DNA from: Acanthacorydalis orientalis
Taxonomy: Eukaryota; Arthropoda; Insecta; Megaloptera; Corydalidae
DNA length: 64,000 bases
Assembly: GCA_034766995.1 (NCBI GenBank)
Contig: CM068320.1
Location: 24,479,351 to 24,543,350 of the forward strand
Reading direction: 5' to 3'
The notes beneath the pieces were generated by a model, which made no database searches, was not told the DNA's origin, and saw only the letters and a list, made by a program, of their open reading frames with translations. The translations under genes were made by a program, and so were the position numbers. Numbering within the stretch: position 1 is the stretch's first letter; each line of letters opens with the position of its first letter. This document shows positions 12,239-24,840 of the stretch, one piece after another.

Positions 12239-13124
12239 GGTCAATTCTTTTTCTGCGCACATTTCTTATTAATATACTTTCATAATCTTGATTTAAAATA
12301 TTTCATCTTATATATTATAAAATAATTAAAACCTCACTCACTGTTTTCGTGAACCTTCTGCTACTATTATAATGTCGTCAAACGTATGAAATGAATAAAA
12401 TATAATCATAAATTATTAATGTATACCATTTACAATCATAGCCCAAAGGTATAGATATAGAATATATACATTTTTTGCACCGTTATAAAATAAAATGGAA
12501 ACAAATGATAATAAACTTCTTTATAACAGGTTTTTTTGATATGTTATAAAATACCCCACATGGAGCTTAGTCGCTCATTAATTAACGTTCCTGTCAATTG
12601 ATCCACTAAATTGTAATAAAACTTTTCTCGTTAATTTACTATATTGACTGAATTTTTTTACTGACATTGAAATAAAACAAAATTGTAAAAGATACGTATC
12701 ATTTTCTCTCAATATAAAAATAATTACACAGTTCAACAGTTTGTAAATATTTCTGTTTTTTTCTATTTAATATTCATAACCTAGTTTAGATAATTATTTG
12801 TATAGAAACCAGAAGATATATTCAAAATATTATTAAATATAGTGTTGTTTATAAAATTATACACTGTAATAATATTTCGTATTTAATGTAAGAGCTGTAA
12901 AAATTAATGTGATTTTGATATTATTTTATTAAAATTAGAATATTACAAAAGGAAGCAGGAAATTATTATATTTCTAATAAATTATTCTCGCATAAAATTG
13001 TTGCATATTAAACAATTATTTAGTAAAAAAACAATATAACTTGGGAAATGTTATGATTAAATTGATATTAACAATTAATTATGATTTAAAATGATAACTG
13101 CAATCAACTTAATATCTAATAAAG

Positions 13125-13180
<56 letters not shown>

Positions 13181-13416
13181 AATAATTAATTCTTTTTCGA
13201 CCAGTTATTATAAATTGTAATTGAACCTGCCTTTTAAGTTATACTCTCTTACATGGAATATTAATAGAAAATTATTTTTTTAATTACATGGCCGACATGA
13301 TTATAAAATAATATATACAATTTACAATGTAAATTATCATGATATAATAAGAATTCAAACATATTCAAACACGAAACTCATCATTTTTAATTAAAAGTAC
13401 ATAACACACATACATG

Positions 13417-13498
<82 letters not shown>

Positions 13499-14309
13499 TT
13501 ATATTTTACAAAAAAGAAAAGAAATATTGGTAGAAAATATTTAATCATTCTTATGCAACTTAACTCTCAGTCTATTTTCGCAGACATTAAAACATACAGG
13601 ATTAATGTTCATTAATTTTATTATAGATACTTTAATAAAAAAAATAATTGTTTACTGTATAGATATTAAAAAAAATAATTTTGTGACCAATTTGTTTAAT
13701 GTTTATCCGACAAATAAATAGAAAATTGTTTAACAAATATCATTATTAATGCAGGTTAACTTGTTTATTTAGATATATTTTAAATATTCGCATAAAATAT
13801 CAATATGTAAATATATTTATATATATATATATATATATATGATGATCCTGTATGCATGTGTTTTTCATGTTACATCTATGATTGAATAAATTTAAAATGT
13901 ATTTGATACATCAGATTACTATCAAACATATTAAAAATATACTTTATGTACAAAAAATTTTCGATATGTATACATACTAAGCAAAAATGCATAATTTATA
14001 ACTAATGAATAAACTTTAAGGTATTGAATATTTATATGTACAACGATGGACTCAGATAATCCAATATAGACGTGTTCAATCCTCTCATTAAAATGCTAGT
14101 TAGTGTTTTTCGACAAATTGAACAACGCTCAATAACATTTTCAATTCCATTTACATATATAAAACTTCAATTTTTCATACCCTATATCGACAATAAATAT
14201 TGCTTTAAATCTATATAATTAATCTTTATACATTTAGACATTATTTGGTATTTTGGAACAGTGAACTTCTGTAAAAATTTCGATTAGAAATAATTGTATC
14301 GGAGTCGTA
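12239..14309. other. AT-rich intergenic, downstream of the Ac45 gene
   Basis: Holds (TA)n at 13126-13176, 13417-13491 and 13818-13840. No supported gene. A GC-richer patch at 12551-12600 weakly resembles the Helitron-like end at 5700, in reverse orientation. Confidence 0.5.
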
Positions 14310-14315
14310 TTTATT
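14310..14315 (-). promoter_or_regulatory. Candidate polyadenylation signal of the Ac45 gene
   Basis: AATAAA on the minus strand, about 124 bases past the stop codon. In such AT-rich DNA the hexamer is common, so this is only a candidate. Confidence 0.35.
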
Positions 14316-14438
14316 TTCGTGTCTAATAACCGTTTTCGATATTTCTGTTCGTGTTTGTCTAAACTATAATCGATACTATATAAACATATGTCCAATGCAA
14401 TGATCTCTAATCAGACGGTTAAAAAAACGATATGGGTC

Positions 14439-15184
14439 TTATTGTTCAGTGACGAAAATACTTAATCCTTTTCCTTTTGGATCGTCGAATCTATCCATCG
14501 TTCTTATTTCAGCAATGGCTGTCAAACCGATTATAAGTCCAACTGCTAAAATAGCTGTCACGAAAAGACCCGACCATATAGGTACTGTCATAAAATTCAC
14601 ACAATCGTAAGCATCTGAAAACTTGGTTTCTTTAACAGGAGCCGGTTGCAATTGAATATCAGTGAGAGTCAAACTAGCTGTTCCGTTTTTAAATACCGTT
14701 GTACCACTACAATGATAGGAAAATCTTTTCGGAGCACCCATCTCGTTAGCGGCACTCAACATCCACACACCGAGATCCGGGTGAACAACTTCTACAACAC
14801 TGAACGCCCAGTACCCACGTCGGTTAAGAAACCGGAACTTTAATACTATTTTACTAGCCTCTCCGACTACAAACGTAACAACTAAGCGCGTTTGCTGTTC
14901 ACGAACGTCTCCAGTCACTGAGGTGTACTTTTTTAAAACAAATTCTGATATTGAATCGTTTTCTCTATTTAATCGAAGTATCGGATACGAACTCGTGTAG
15001 AGTGCAGCTTTTCCAGGCGCGTTATAAAGACAGTCTATAGATTCTGTGACCTCTCGGCGTCGAATGCGATGATTTATATTTAACAACATACCCAATACTT
15101 TACCCTGACCGTAATGAGATTCTAACTCCCGATATGTAGTTGTAATCTTTTCATCTTTTTGCGGATCTGTACCATCCAGCGTCA
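14439..15184 (-). CDS. ATP6AP1: Ac45 exon 2 (lumenal C-terminal domain, membrane anchor, tail)
   Basis: The open frame runs to a TAA at 14439-14441. Two phase-compatible acceptors exist. The one before 15184 (ATTATTTCAG) has the better pyrimidine context; the one before 15226 (ATACATGAAG) adds 14 residues. Exon 1 ends in phase 1, and both acceptors give an uninterrupted join. Confidence 0.85.
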
Positions 15185-17050
15185 CTGAAATAATTGATAC
15201 TTTACAATTCTTCATTCGATCAACGACTTCATGTATAAATTATTTCCTGTCATTATTAGTTCAATCAATTTAGAACACATTTACTAAAAACTATAAATGT
15301 ATGTGAATAATAAATATAGGTATAACAACCTGTTCCTAAAATAATTAAATATCTATAACTAAAATTTTAAAAAAATATATATATTATATGCAAATTAACA
15401 ATAAAATTACAAATCATAAAATTTTTAACGATTCGAAGCACAAAGTTTTTTCTTATTGCAACTATAAAAAAGTATTTAATGTATTAAAATTAATGACTAA
15501 ATGAATCTAAATCATTTTTTTAGTGTTTGAATTGGAACGCATAATTAAATGATCATATAACATGTATATAATAACCAAAACACTAAATATAAAATATCAT
15601 ATTCAGTAAGACATAAAACAGAATAATGTGTGTCATTATGTAAAACTGTAATACATGTTATCTATTTAATTACCGATACAGAATTTTATTACTATTTATA
15701 AAAAGAGAATCAGTTTATTTAAAACGTTAAATATTCGATTACTGAAAATTTAGTTTTCAATAGCAAATCTATTAAAATGTACCATTATTTTCAAATTATA
15801 TTTTTTTCTATTTATACACATAATTTGTTTAATTAATATGATATATTCTTTTTTAAATATTTGAATTATTTAAAATCAGAGCACTGATACGAATATTACA
15901 CTTATTTTTTGTAATATATAACACATTGAAGATTTATTGAATTACTGTAATTAAATATAATCTCTTTTCAAATATTCGCCATTGGTTCACTCGCTTTATA
16001 TTTCACTAAAACTAATTTCGGACCTTGTTCCATTTTCAGTTATTAACGCTTTGAATCCGGGCATGAATCTAGGAATCCATTGATGTTTTCGAAAGAAACT
16101 ATCGTCTCAGAGCGCTGCTTTTGGATAATATATTTAAAACTCTCTAATTTCTTCATAATGAGAATAAATTTACAACTCTTTCTTTCATTTAAAAAAAATA
16201 CGGTTATCAGAAATTCAGAAAAATCATGGAAGTTTCATTTGAAAACCTATAAAAAATGTAAACTTGTGATTCGGATTGAATAATCTTTATTTCCAGAAGT
16301 TCATCAATGGAAAAAATCGTATAACATATTTCGAGACTATGTCCAGGTACAAGATGTGACCGATATGAAACCGTTTTCTGCCTACTTGATTGTTTCAGAA
16401 TTTTTCACACTCAACAGTAATGTCATTTTTGAAAATTTTCAATTATAATCAATTTTTCCGCATCCATTATACGTTTCCAATCAAGAGATTTAGGTTGTCC
16501 CGAATATTATTAACGATTTTCCACGATATATCTGATAGATGTGAAATTTCTAATGACTAATCTGAATTAACATATTTTTTCTTGTAACCGAGAAATTTGC
16601 AATTTTTATTTTGTTTGCGATAAAAGAATGTCCGATCAATCGAAAAATGTTTGTTAAAAAATTTTATCACCCTTTTTACCGCCCCGGCTCCAAAGGGTTA
16701 AGATGACTGAAAGTGAAATAGAAACCGAAATGGAGATTCTTAAGCTAACTGAAAAAGACACAAATTCTGAACAAATCCTAATGAAATACGCAGTGAATGA
16801 CAACGATTATAACCTTTTGAACACATTTTAATCTTAAAAATAAATGCAATTTTGAACCTAAATTAACATTTTTGTTGTAAAAATTGAACTTGAATCGATA
16901 TTAAGTACAAAAAAAAATGTTCGAATTTAGTTTTATTAAATATCTTGTAAGATTTCAAACCAATGGAAATAATGATCATTAAAAATTAAGAAATAATAAT
17001 AAATAACATTCGTTGTCATTTTTGTATGTATATATATATATATATATATA

Positions 17051-17090
<40 letters not shown>

Positions 17091-18861
17091 CCCCATAAAC
17101 CTACAGATATATAAAATATAAGATATAATAATACACGTCTGATATTTGTCATAGTTCACTAACTGACATATTGAAGTAAAAATCAATACACTGTCGAATA
17201 TATTTCAAGTCTAAATGAAATGTATAATTAAAATATCACATTGTATTCAGTGAAACAATACAAAAAGTGTTTCACACAGTTTCAGAGTAAAATTTATGCA
17301 AAATAAAATACATATAATGTTATTACTTGTTCGTTGTAGAATTGTAAAAACATTCACGAGAATAAAGTTTGTTCTGAGATAAATATTCAGATTGTCATGG
17401 AGCTGTACGAATAGAATACATTTTCATGTATTATGTACGTAGATGACAATTTTAAATGTCTGTAGAAAAACTTAAAATGTATTTTTATCGTATTCATGAG
17501 ATGTACTTTATTTATAAACTTTTTTAAGTCTTCCACCTACTTAGAAGTGAACAATCAATTTTATATGCATACCTATATACATATGTATGAGTTCGCTGAT
17601 ATAAAAACATTTTAATTTTTTGTCAAAAATACTAATCTATATTAGCAAATTGTATTTTAGTAAAAAAAATCTTACTAAAAGTAAAAATTTAATAAATATA
17701 TGTATAAGATTCAATGTTTTTCTTAAAAAATGATTAATTACAGAAAAACAAAGAACAGTAAGTGATTAGTGAAACTTGTAACAATCAGTACTCATTATTT
17801 TTCACTAATTTTTGTACTAGAAATTTAATTAGTTTTTCCATAAATTGTACTATCGAGTTTTTTCATTAATTATTATTTTGATTCTAATTGTATTCAGAAA
17901 ATTCAAAAACGCAATTACATCTGTTTTGAAACACTTTTCTTTCCACTTTTTAATACACTATTTTTATACAAACAAGTTATTTAAATGTCCCCTATAAATG
18001 TGTGTGTATGTAAGAAGAAATAAAATCTAATAAACAAAAAATGAAATCTTTAACTTGGAATAAAAAATATTTAGTTATTAATAGACATTTTGAATAATTT
18101 TGTATTACATTATATATATAGAGAGAAACAGAGCGAGAGAAAGGCTGAGAGATACTATTGGAAAACAAGTGATTTTTATAAAGTATATTTAAAATAAAAA
18201 TAAAATATAAAATACTACAATCATAAATATTTTAAAATTCTACAATTCTTTAACGAACAGGAGTTAAATCGATAGTTGAATTACTACCAAACATTTATTA
18301 AATTATTTTTCTAAATAAATAATCGCTTTTTTGTAAAGGATAATATAACATTATTTTTGTTAAATTATTATGGGATCTTATATTTTATACAAACTAATTA
18401 GATTGACAGTGAAAGAATTGCAATCGTTGTAATAATGAATTCTAATTAAATATCACTCAAAGTTATAACTAAAATATAAATCACATACTAAATAACTTAA
18501 ATAATTTATAATATTTCTCTTTTAATAAAATAAATAAAATATAGAATTAAATTATAATAAAAATTAAATATTAGAAATAAGAAAAAAACTCTTGACCAGA
18601 CTAACACCAGCTAATGTCATTAAACCCATATCATACGGCATCGTATGAATTAAAAAAAAATGTGCAATAATTTAGTGTTTTATTTCTTAAATTAAAAAAT
18701 AAAAAAAAGTATTATTATACAGTTTGTGGAACTTTCATTGTATTAAGAAGTTCTATGAAGACAAAATGATACTGTTGCTCACATGAGTTTAATAACGTGC
18801 TGGACAAATTCTTTCATTTATCTGCATGGAGTCAATTTCTGTGTGCGTATACATCTGTGCA

Positions 18862-18921
<60 letters not shown>

Positions 18922-19145
18922 ATAATTTAATTATACAATAAATGTTTTAGAACGAAAAATAATTTTAAAATAAATAATATTGTAAATAAATAACGAAACT
19001 ATTTATTATCAATATATAGCTACGAATATTAAAAACTGTTCAATACTAATAATATATAATTGTTTAAATAAATACAATTTCTGATTTAAAACACACAATT
19101 TCCCTAAAAAAAATATATTGGTATAAATTCTATAATAAAACAAAG

Positions 19146-19204
<59 letters not shown>

Positions 19205-19807
19205 AATAATAATAAATTCAGTTGTTTAGTATATAAAAAAAGTATATATTTTTTCATAAAATAGGATAACTTTCATGTATAGACAAAGAATTTTTTTTAA
19301 TAATGAAATGTTTTACATGATTTGTAACAGAACAAACAATACCAGAGTTACTTGAAAAAATTCAAATATTTGTAAAATATTTTATATCATTTCAATATAT
19401 ATTTATAATTATAAATAAAATGTAAAAGCTATATATATATATAGTAAGGTCAATAGCTAAACCAATAAAATGCATAATATAATAAAAATCAAATTAATAA
19501 TAATAATAAAAAAAATCAATAAATAATATAAATAAAAAATCAAACGTCCTCTTAATAGTTCGTAACATTTACACATATTTTTATTTATTTTACCTAATAT
19601 TTCCAAATAACTTCTTCAATCATATATTCACCTACATTGTATTTTTATTATTTTAAAAATAATATTCAGTAATTATACCAATTATTCACATACATTTAAA
19701 ATTTCTCATAAAACTAATTGTTATACAAATTATAAATCTTAAATCCTGAATTGAAAGTAATATTTAGTTTGAATATACAATTCATCGGCAAATTTTATGA
19801 AATATGT

Positions 19808-19843
<36 letters not shown>

Positions 19844-20687
19844 CACTTGCTGTCATTGAAATTAAAATTAAAATTCGTTTTTTGAAAAATTAAAAGTATT
19901 TATATATTAAAGTATTATTTTTTAAAAAAATTATAATCACAGAAATTTTCAAATAAAAATATTATTAAAATAGTAGGAACTATTCATTTTTATAATTATT
20001 TAATTATTTTTTCAGTATCATTAATAAATAATTAAATATACGTTTGTCAAAATATAAACCTTTATCAAATGATAAAATTAAATACAAATCATAAGTTGTA
20101 TTTATAATTAACTTAATTGAAATATTATTTATTCGCTGTTTAAACTGAAATACAATTACTTGTCTAATTAATATTTATCTGTTACCAACTGAACATTAGT
20201 TTGACACAGAAGAAAATTCTCCGTATAAAACTTCGAACGCACAAGCGTACCGTTCCGAGTTTTTCAAGTGAGGGTTATGTTTCGTTTAAAATTAAAACTG
20301 ATTTCATATAAAAATCCGTGAAACGGGCAATAAAATTATGAATATGTGGAAAAATCTACATAAAAAGTCGAACTCACCTGTCGGCAAATCACGCAATGAC
20401 ATCAACGGTGAATTGTGAAGTACGTATACAGATTTACATTCTTCAACAAGTTGTTTAAACTTTGGTAAATTCTGATTGGCGATCCGCTCGTTACCGTCAT
20501 CAATGAATACAACAACGCGTTTTGGCCGCGTATCGTCAATGATTAAATTTAAATAATCGTCGTCGAACACTGACAACGAACTCGGCGCGATATTTTCAAG
20601 ATTATCGTGGCCCCACAACAATAGTTCGCATTTCGTTAAAGAATTCAGCAGCAGCACGAACACACAGGCGGAGATAGAAGCGGACAT
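14439..20687 (-). CDS. ATP6AP1: V-type proton ATPase accessory subunit S1 (Ac45)
   Basis: Two exons on the minus strand: 20687-20378 and about 15184 (or 15226)-14439. The protein of about 351-365 residues has an N-terminal signal peptide (hydrophobic ACVFVLLLNSL), a lumenal domain, and a C-terminal part with conserved Cys residues (YHCSG, YDCVNF). A single membrane helix (VPIWSGLFVTAILAVGLIIG) and the cytosolic tail IRTMDRFDDPKGKG follow; this tail is the family's strongest signature. Ac45 assists assembly, trafficking and acidification by the vacuolar H+-ATPase. The length is near that of other insect Ac45 proteins and shorter than the vertebrate protein. The 5 kb intron carries a piggyBac MITE and TA arrays; a further small exon in it cannot be excluded. 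Confidence 0.88.
15227..16030. other. Part of the Ac45 intron, nothing recognised
   Basis: AT-rich intronic sequence. A 21-codon minus-strand frame from an ATG at 16033 (MEQGPKLVLVKYKASEP...) looks less AT-biased than its surroundings. It has no matching splice sites for the Ac45 gene. Confidence 0.4.
16043..16701. mobile_element. piggyBac-type MITE
   Basis: TTAA at both ends with imperfect inverted termini: TTAACGCTTTGAATCCGGGC on the left, and TTAACCCTTTGGAGCCGGGG when the right end is inverted. The 659-bp interior encodes no recognisable transposase; the frame at 16080-16283 resembles nothing I know. It lies in the Ac45 intron. Confidence 0.55.
17028..17088. repeat. (TA)n microsatellite
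   Basis: Two TA blocks separated by CCC. Confidence 0.9.
17090..20377. other. Remainder of the Ac45 intron
   Basis: Very AT-rich, with (TA)n at 18866-18919, 19150-19198 and 19817-19840. No exon with convincing splice sites or protein similarity was seen. Confidence 0.5.
20378..20687 (-). CDS. ATP6AP1: Ac45 exon 1 (signal peptide and lumenal start)
   Basis: ATG at 20687-20685 starts a 103-codon frame. It has a typical signal peptide (MSASISACVFVLLLNSLTKC) followed by ELLLWGHDNLENIAPSSL and VVVFIDDGNERI. It ends at a strong donor, CAG|GTGAGT (20380-20373), in phase 1. The GC content is visibly higher than in the neighbouring DNA. Confidence 0.88.
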
Positions 20688-21000
20688 CTTGCTTTTAGTC
20701 TCGGTGAATCAGTACACCTCGATCAATATCTTTTAAATGTGGCACGCCACTGCGCATGTATTAAAGCAACAAGCACATTTCAACCAACATACGTGATACG
20801 TTCACGAGGGTGAAAACAATTGCCATACTGAAGTGGTGTCAAAACGTGCGTCATTACGGCAACATCTTTCACTTTATACAATAACAATAATGATACACAT
20901 ATCGCATGTCGCCCGAGAGGGTATCGCCGACAGTTCTTTCCTGAACGAGAGGTCGTGCTGCGATTCTCTTACGTGTCTCTTTTTTCGAAATGAATTAATG
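20688..21000 (-). promoter_or_regulatory. Probable promoter and 5' leader region of the Ac45 gene
   Basis: The 300 bases upstream of the Ac45 start codon are clearly less AT-rich than the rest of the window and lack TA arrays, as expected for a promoter. No TATA box or initiator can be assigned with confidence. I looked for a CACGTG-type lysosomal (CLEAR) site and found none. Confidence 0.4.
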
Positions 21001-21010
21001 GCCCAAAACA

Positions 21011-21037
21011 TACACACACACACACGCGCGCGCGCGC
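21011..21037. repeat. (CA)n(CG)n alternating purine-pyrimidine tract
   Basis: About 13 bases of CA repeats pass into about 12 bases of CG repeats. This is one of the few CpG-dense spots in the window, about 330 bases upstream of the Ac45 start codon. Confidence 0.85.
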
Positions 21038-21039
21038 TA

Positions 21040-21754
21040 GCGCAATCTCATATATTTATGTACGATTATATAAAAATACAGACAATACATATATCATTCA
21101 TTAATCTAGAGTCACATCTGTATCACAGATACTTATTTATTTCTCAAGCACCCCTTATTTTTTTTCGTTAAGACCAGTTTCCAACACATAAATCTTCATT
21201 AAAGAACCTTTCTTGTTTTTGATTATTTTCATTATCAATGAGCCTTTACATGTAATAATTATCTTAATACGATTGTTTTTATTTATTTATTTTTAATAAA
21301 ATTGAACAATATAGTTGTAGCACTGTGACTAATTTCATTTTCACGAATGATTTTTTCACTCCACCACACATTACAAAGAATTGTTCGAGTCAATAATATG
21401 CATTAATTAATTATAGATCATTTTTGATTATTACTTATTCGCATTTCAAATGCCATGCATAAAGGTTGATTTGTGAAAATAAATTTAAATTTATACAAAA
21501 AATATAATTATTAAAAATTAAATTTCAGTTTATCATTAACAGATATTACCGAAATGTTTTTTCCTATTAATTCGATTATTTAATTCTACTTATCAATAAT
21601 AAAATACAACAGAAATCATATAAAATGTATGTTGTTAATGCATATGTAAGAATGAAGATTTGATTAAAAAATAGGATATTATTCCTACATTTCTTAGAAA
21701 TAAAGCTTTGCATAATATAGATGTACATTTCTTTTGTATAACTCTGATTATATT

Positions 21755-21827
<73 letters not shown>

Positions 21828-21950
21828 TTTACATCAATCATTGTAACTCATCTATCTAAGCAAACTCATTAATTACACATAGTATATTTAACACTAATGT
21901 TTATCTCTTTATAAGAAAAAAATCTTTATTTTATACAGTTTAATATCTTG

Positions 21951-22034
<84 letters not shown>

Positions 22035-22134
22035 GAATTAACACATAGATGCAAATATTTCTATTACCTAAAAATATATCACCAATTATAAAATTTAAAA
22101 AACAGTACCGTCTACTAACGATAATCAGTTATTA

Positions 22135-22198
<64 letters not shown>

Positions 22199-22436
22199 TT
22201 TATATTCTATTGCGTAAATGTATATTATTAATATATTTAAGATAAAAATATGAAAAATTACAGACACAGTATAATACTGTAATTCTATACTGGAAAACAT
22301 ACAATCCATATCATCCTCTCTAATAAATCATAAATTAACATATTGCTTTTATTTATTATTCAGTTAGAAGTTATGTTCTTCGCAGAAAGTAACTATGTAT
22401 ATGTATATATATATATATATATATATACATACATAC

Positions 22437-22517
<81 letters not shown>

Positions 22518-22812
22518 TGCAGATAATATAATGATCAATATGTATTTATTCGGTATATATTACACACCTCTATAAATGTAACGAAAAAAGGACTCCTATC
22601 ATGACCTAATTCTTAAACTAAAGGGTGAAGTTATTTCGTGTTGTTCATTCGAATGAAAGATGAACGAATTAATTATTCTGTTACAATGTATAGCATATGT
22701 TTCATCGATTTTTTAATGTGTGCCAATGTAGTTCCGATTATGGGCTAATCGAAATGTTATTAAATTTTCAATAGTTTATAATCAACTGATACCAAGGAAG
22801 CATATATTATAT
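21040..22812. other. AT-rich intergenic with long TA arrays
   Basis: No gene seen. Large (TA)n arrays at 21758-21825, 21950-22031, 22142-22195 and 22396-22513. Confidence 0.5.
22396..22513. repeat. Long (TA)n microsatellite
   Basis: About 118 bp of TA repeats interrupted by short CATA units. Confidence 0.9.
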
Positions 22813-23084
22813 CAACGTTTCCCAAACTATGTTCCGCGGAACACCGGTGTTCCGTGAAAAATTATCAAAATGAATATAAGCCTAGAATGGTTTTAAATGC
22901 TAGGACAGTTTCAAAACATGTTTGAAAATGAGACGCTCCTCACTTTGGGTGTGGATCGTGCAACTAAGGCCGGTGCACACTTTCTAACGTAATTTTAGAA
23001 TACTTACATGATTTACAATCAACCCTTTTACAATATTTTCTAAAATCCAGTGAGGATGATTCCTGAGTTCCGAATTCATTTACA

Positions 23085-23432
23085 GTGACTGCTAAGCCAG
23101 TAGGCTTCAGCGCAAGTGATTATGAAAATCTAATTGACTTAATTAGTGTCTCTGATTTAAAACAAAAACACAAGATACTTCAATTAAGTGATTTCTCGAC
23201 AAATTTAACAGGAAAGTACCTCAGCGTATCAAAACTAACTATTCTTATTTTACTTCCTTTTACAACGACATATTTATCCGAGGTAGGATTCTCATTTTAT
23301 GCTGAAACCAAATTAAAGTTCAGGAACAGACTCGACTCTACACCAGATATGAGAATTCAACTTCCTAATATTGTGCCTGATATCAAAAAAATTCGTAATT
23401 CAAAGACCCAAAAACATCGATCATTAATATAA
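23085..23432 (+). pseudogene. hAT transposase C-terminal dimerisation fragment
   Basis: The frame includes ILILLPFTTTYLSEVGFSFY, ETKLKFRNRLDSTPDMRIQL and IVPDIKKI. These correspond to the hAT family C-terminal block (LPFATTYLCEVGFSAL..K.K.RNRL) of SCAND3/ZBED5-like transposases. The N-terminal zinc finger and most of the RNase-H-like core are missing. The frame is still uninterrupted to its natural stop at 23432. Confidence 0.8.
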
Positions 23433-23441
23433 CTCAATGTT

Positions 23442-23499
<58 letters not shown>

Positions 23500-23500
<1 letters not shown>

Positions 23501-24792
23501 GAGGGTGGACCCAGAAATACCCGGCCTGACCTAGAGATGGCGGTAGTTGTTTGAAAAATATCATTGTATTAGAAAGTACACAATCTATAAAGCATATGTT
23601 TCAAGTTTGAGGACGCCACGTTGTTTAGTATTTGTTTGGCAGCCATCAATAGTGAACGTTTTCAGTGAATTTATGAAAATGGAGAAAATTGGTCATCGTT
23701 ACGTGATACAATACTTTTATTTGAAAGGCCTCAGCCCAACCAATATAAAAGCTGAACTGGATTCTACTCTGGGTGAGTCTGCTCCTTCATTTACAACAGT
23801 GAAATATTGGGTAGCAGAGTTTAAACGAGGCCGTACAAGCTGCCAAGACGAGCATCGCAGTGGTCGACCATATGAGGTGACGACTCCAGAAATGGTGAAG
23901 AAAATTCACAAAGCGGTACTGGATGATCGTCAACTGAAAGTGCGCAAGCTATCAGACATAGTAGGCATTTCAAAAAGTGCGGTACAACGCATATTATCTG
24001 AAAATTTGGACATGGGAAAGCTGTGTGCAAGGTGGGTGCCGCGTTCGCTCACACTCGAGCAAAAACAGTGTCGTGAAGATGTTTTAATTGAGTGTTTAGC
24101 GAAGTTTCACAGCAACAAAGCAGAATTTTTGCGTCATTTCATAACCATGGATGAAACATGGGTCCATCACTTCACACCCGAGACAAAAGAACAATCAAAA
24201 CAATGGACTGAAAAGGGAGAACCGGCTCCAAAGAAGGCGAAGACCGTTTCATCTGCAGGCAAGGTCGTGGCGGCGGTTTTTTGCGATGCGCGTGGTATAA
24301 TTTTCATTGACTATCTTGAAAAAGGAAAAACTATCAACGGCGAGTATTATGCGAACTTATTGCAACGTTTGAGCGAAGAAATCAAGCAAAAACGGCCGCA
24401 TTTGGCTAAGAAGAAAGTGTTGTTTCATCAAGACAATGCACCAGCTCACAAATCCGTTATTGCAATGGCCAAAATTAATGAATTAAAGTTTGAATTGCTA
24501 CCTCATGCACCCTATTCGCCAGATTTAGCCCCCTCGGATTATTTTCTGTTCCCAAAGTTGAAAAAATGGCTCAGTGATCAAAGATTTCCCAACGATGAAG
24601 AAGTGATGTCGGCAGTTAATGGGTATTTTGAGGAGCAAGACAGTTCTTATTATAAAAAGGGTATCGAACTTATTGAACATCGCTGGAAAAAGTGTATATA
24701 GCTGAAAGGAGATTATGTTGAAAAATAAATATATTTTTTTCCAAAATTTTTGTGTTTTATTTGTTGGGTCGGGTACTTTTGGGACCACCCTC

Positions 24793-24793
<1 letters not shown>
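23500..24793 (+). mobile_element. Mariner element, apparently full length
   Basis: A 1,294-bp element lies between TA dinucleotides that belong to TA arrays on both sides (23443-23499 and 24794-24838). The terminal inverted repeats begin CGAGGGTGGACCCAGAAATA (left) and CGAGGGTGGTCCCAAAAGTA (inverted right). The length, the TA target and the single uninterrupted transposase frame fit an intact or very young mariner. A polyadenylation hexamer AATAAA follows the stop at about 24724. Confidence 0.92.
23673..24701 (+). CDS. Mariner transposase, DD34D, uninterrupted
   Basis: A 342-residue transposase catalyses cut-and-paste transposition of its own element. The start is taken at the first ATG of MKMEKIGHRYVIQYF, because the 42 upstream residues are not mariner-like. 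The N-terminal paired-type HTH region contains YWVAEFKRGRTSCQDE, the G-R-P hook (SGRP), and a second HTH (ISKSAVQRIL). It is followed by the linker WVPRSLT (consensus WVPHELT). Catalytic residues are D in TMDETWVHHF, D in HQDNAPAH, and D 35 positions later in SPDLAPSDYF, so 34 residues separate the last two. The closing ...IEHRWKKCI is typical. No stop or frameshift interrupts it. Subfamily not determined. Confidence 0.93.
   Translation: MKMEKIGHRYVIQYFYLKGLSPTNIKAELDSTLGESAPSFTTVKYWVAEFKRGRTSCQDEHRSGRPYEVTTPEMVKKIHKAVLDDRQLKVRKLSDIVGISKSAVQRILSENLDMGKLCARWVPRSLTLEQKQCREDVLIECLAKFHSNKAEFLRHFITMDETWVHHFTPETKEQSKQWTEKGEPAPKKAKTVSSAGKVVAAVFCDARGIIFIDYLEKGKTINGEYYANLLQRLSEEIKQKRPHLAKKKVLFHQDNAPAHKSVIAMAKINELKFELLPHAPYSPDLAPSDYFLFPKLKKWLSDQRFPNDEEVMSAVNGYFEEQDSSYYKKGIELIEHRWKKCI

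Positions 24794-24840
<47 letters not shown>

Noticed and set aside
20749..20815. Possible CACGTG-type lysosomal regulatory site upstream of Ac45
   Set aside because: The closest matches (TACGTGATA, TTCACGAGG) do not contain CACGTG.
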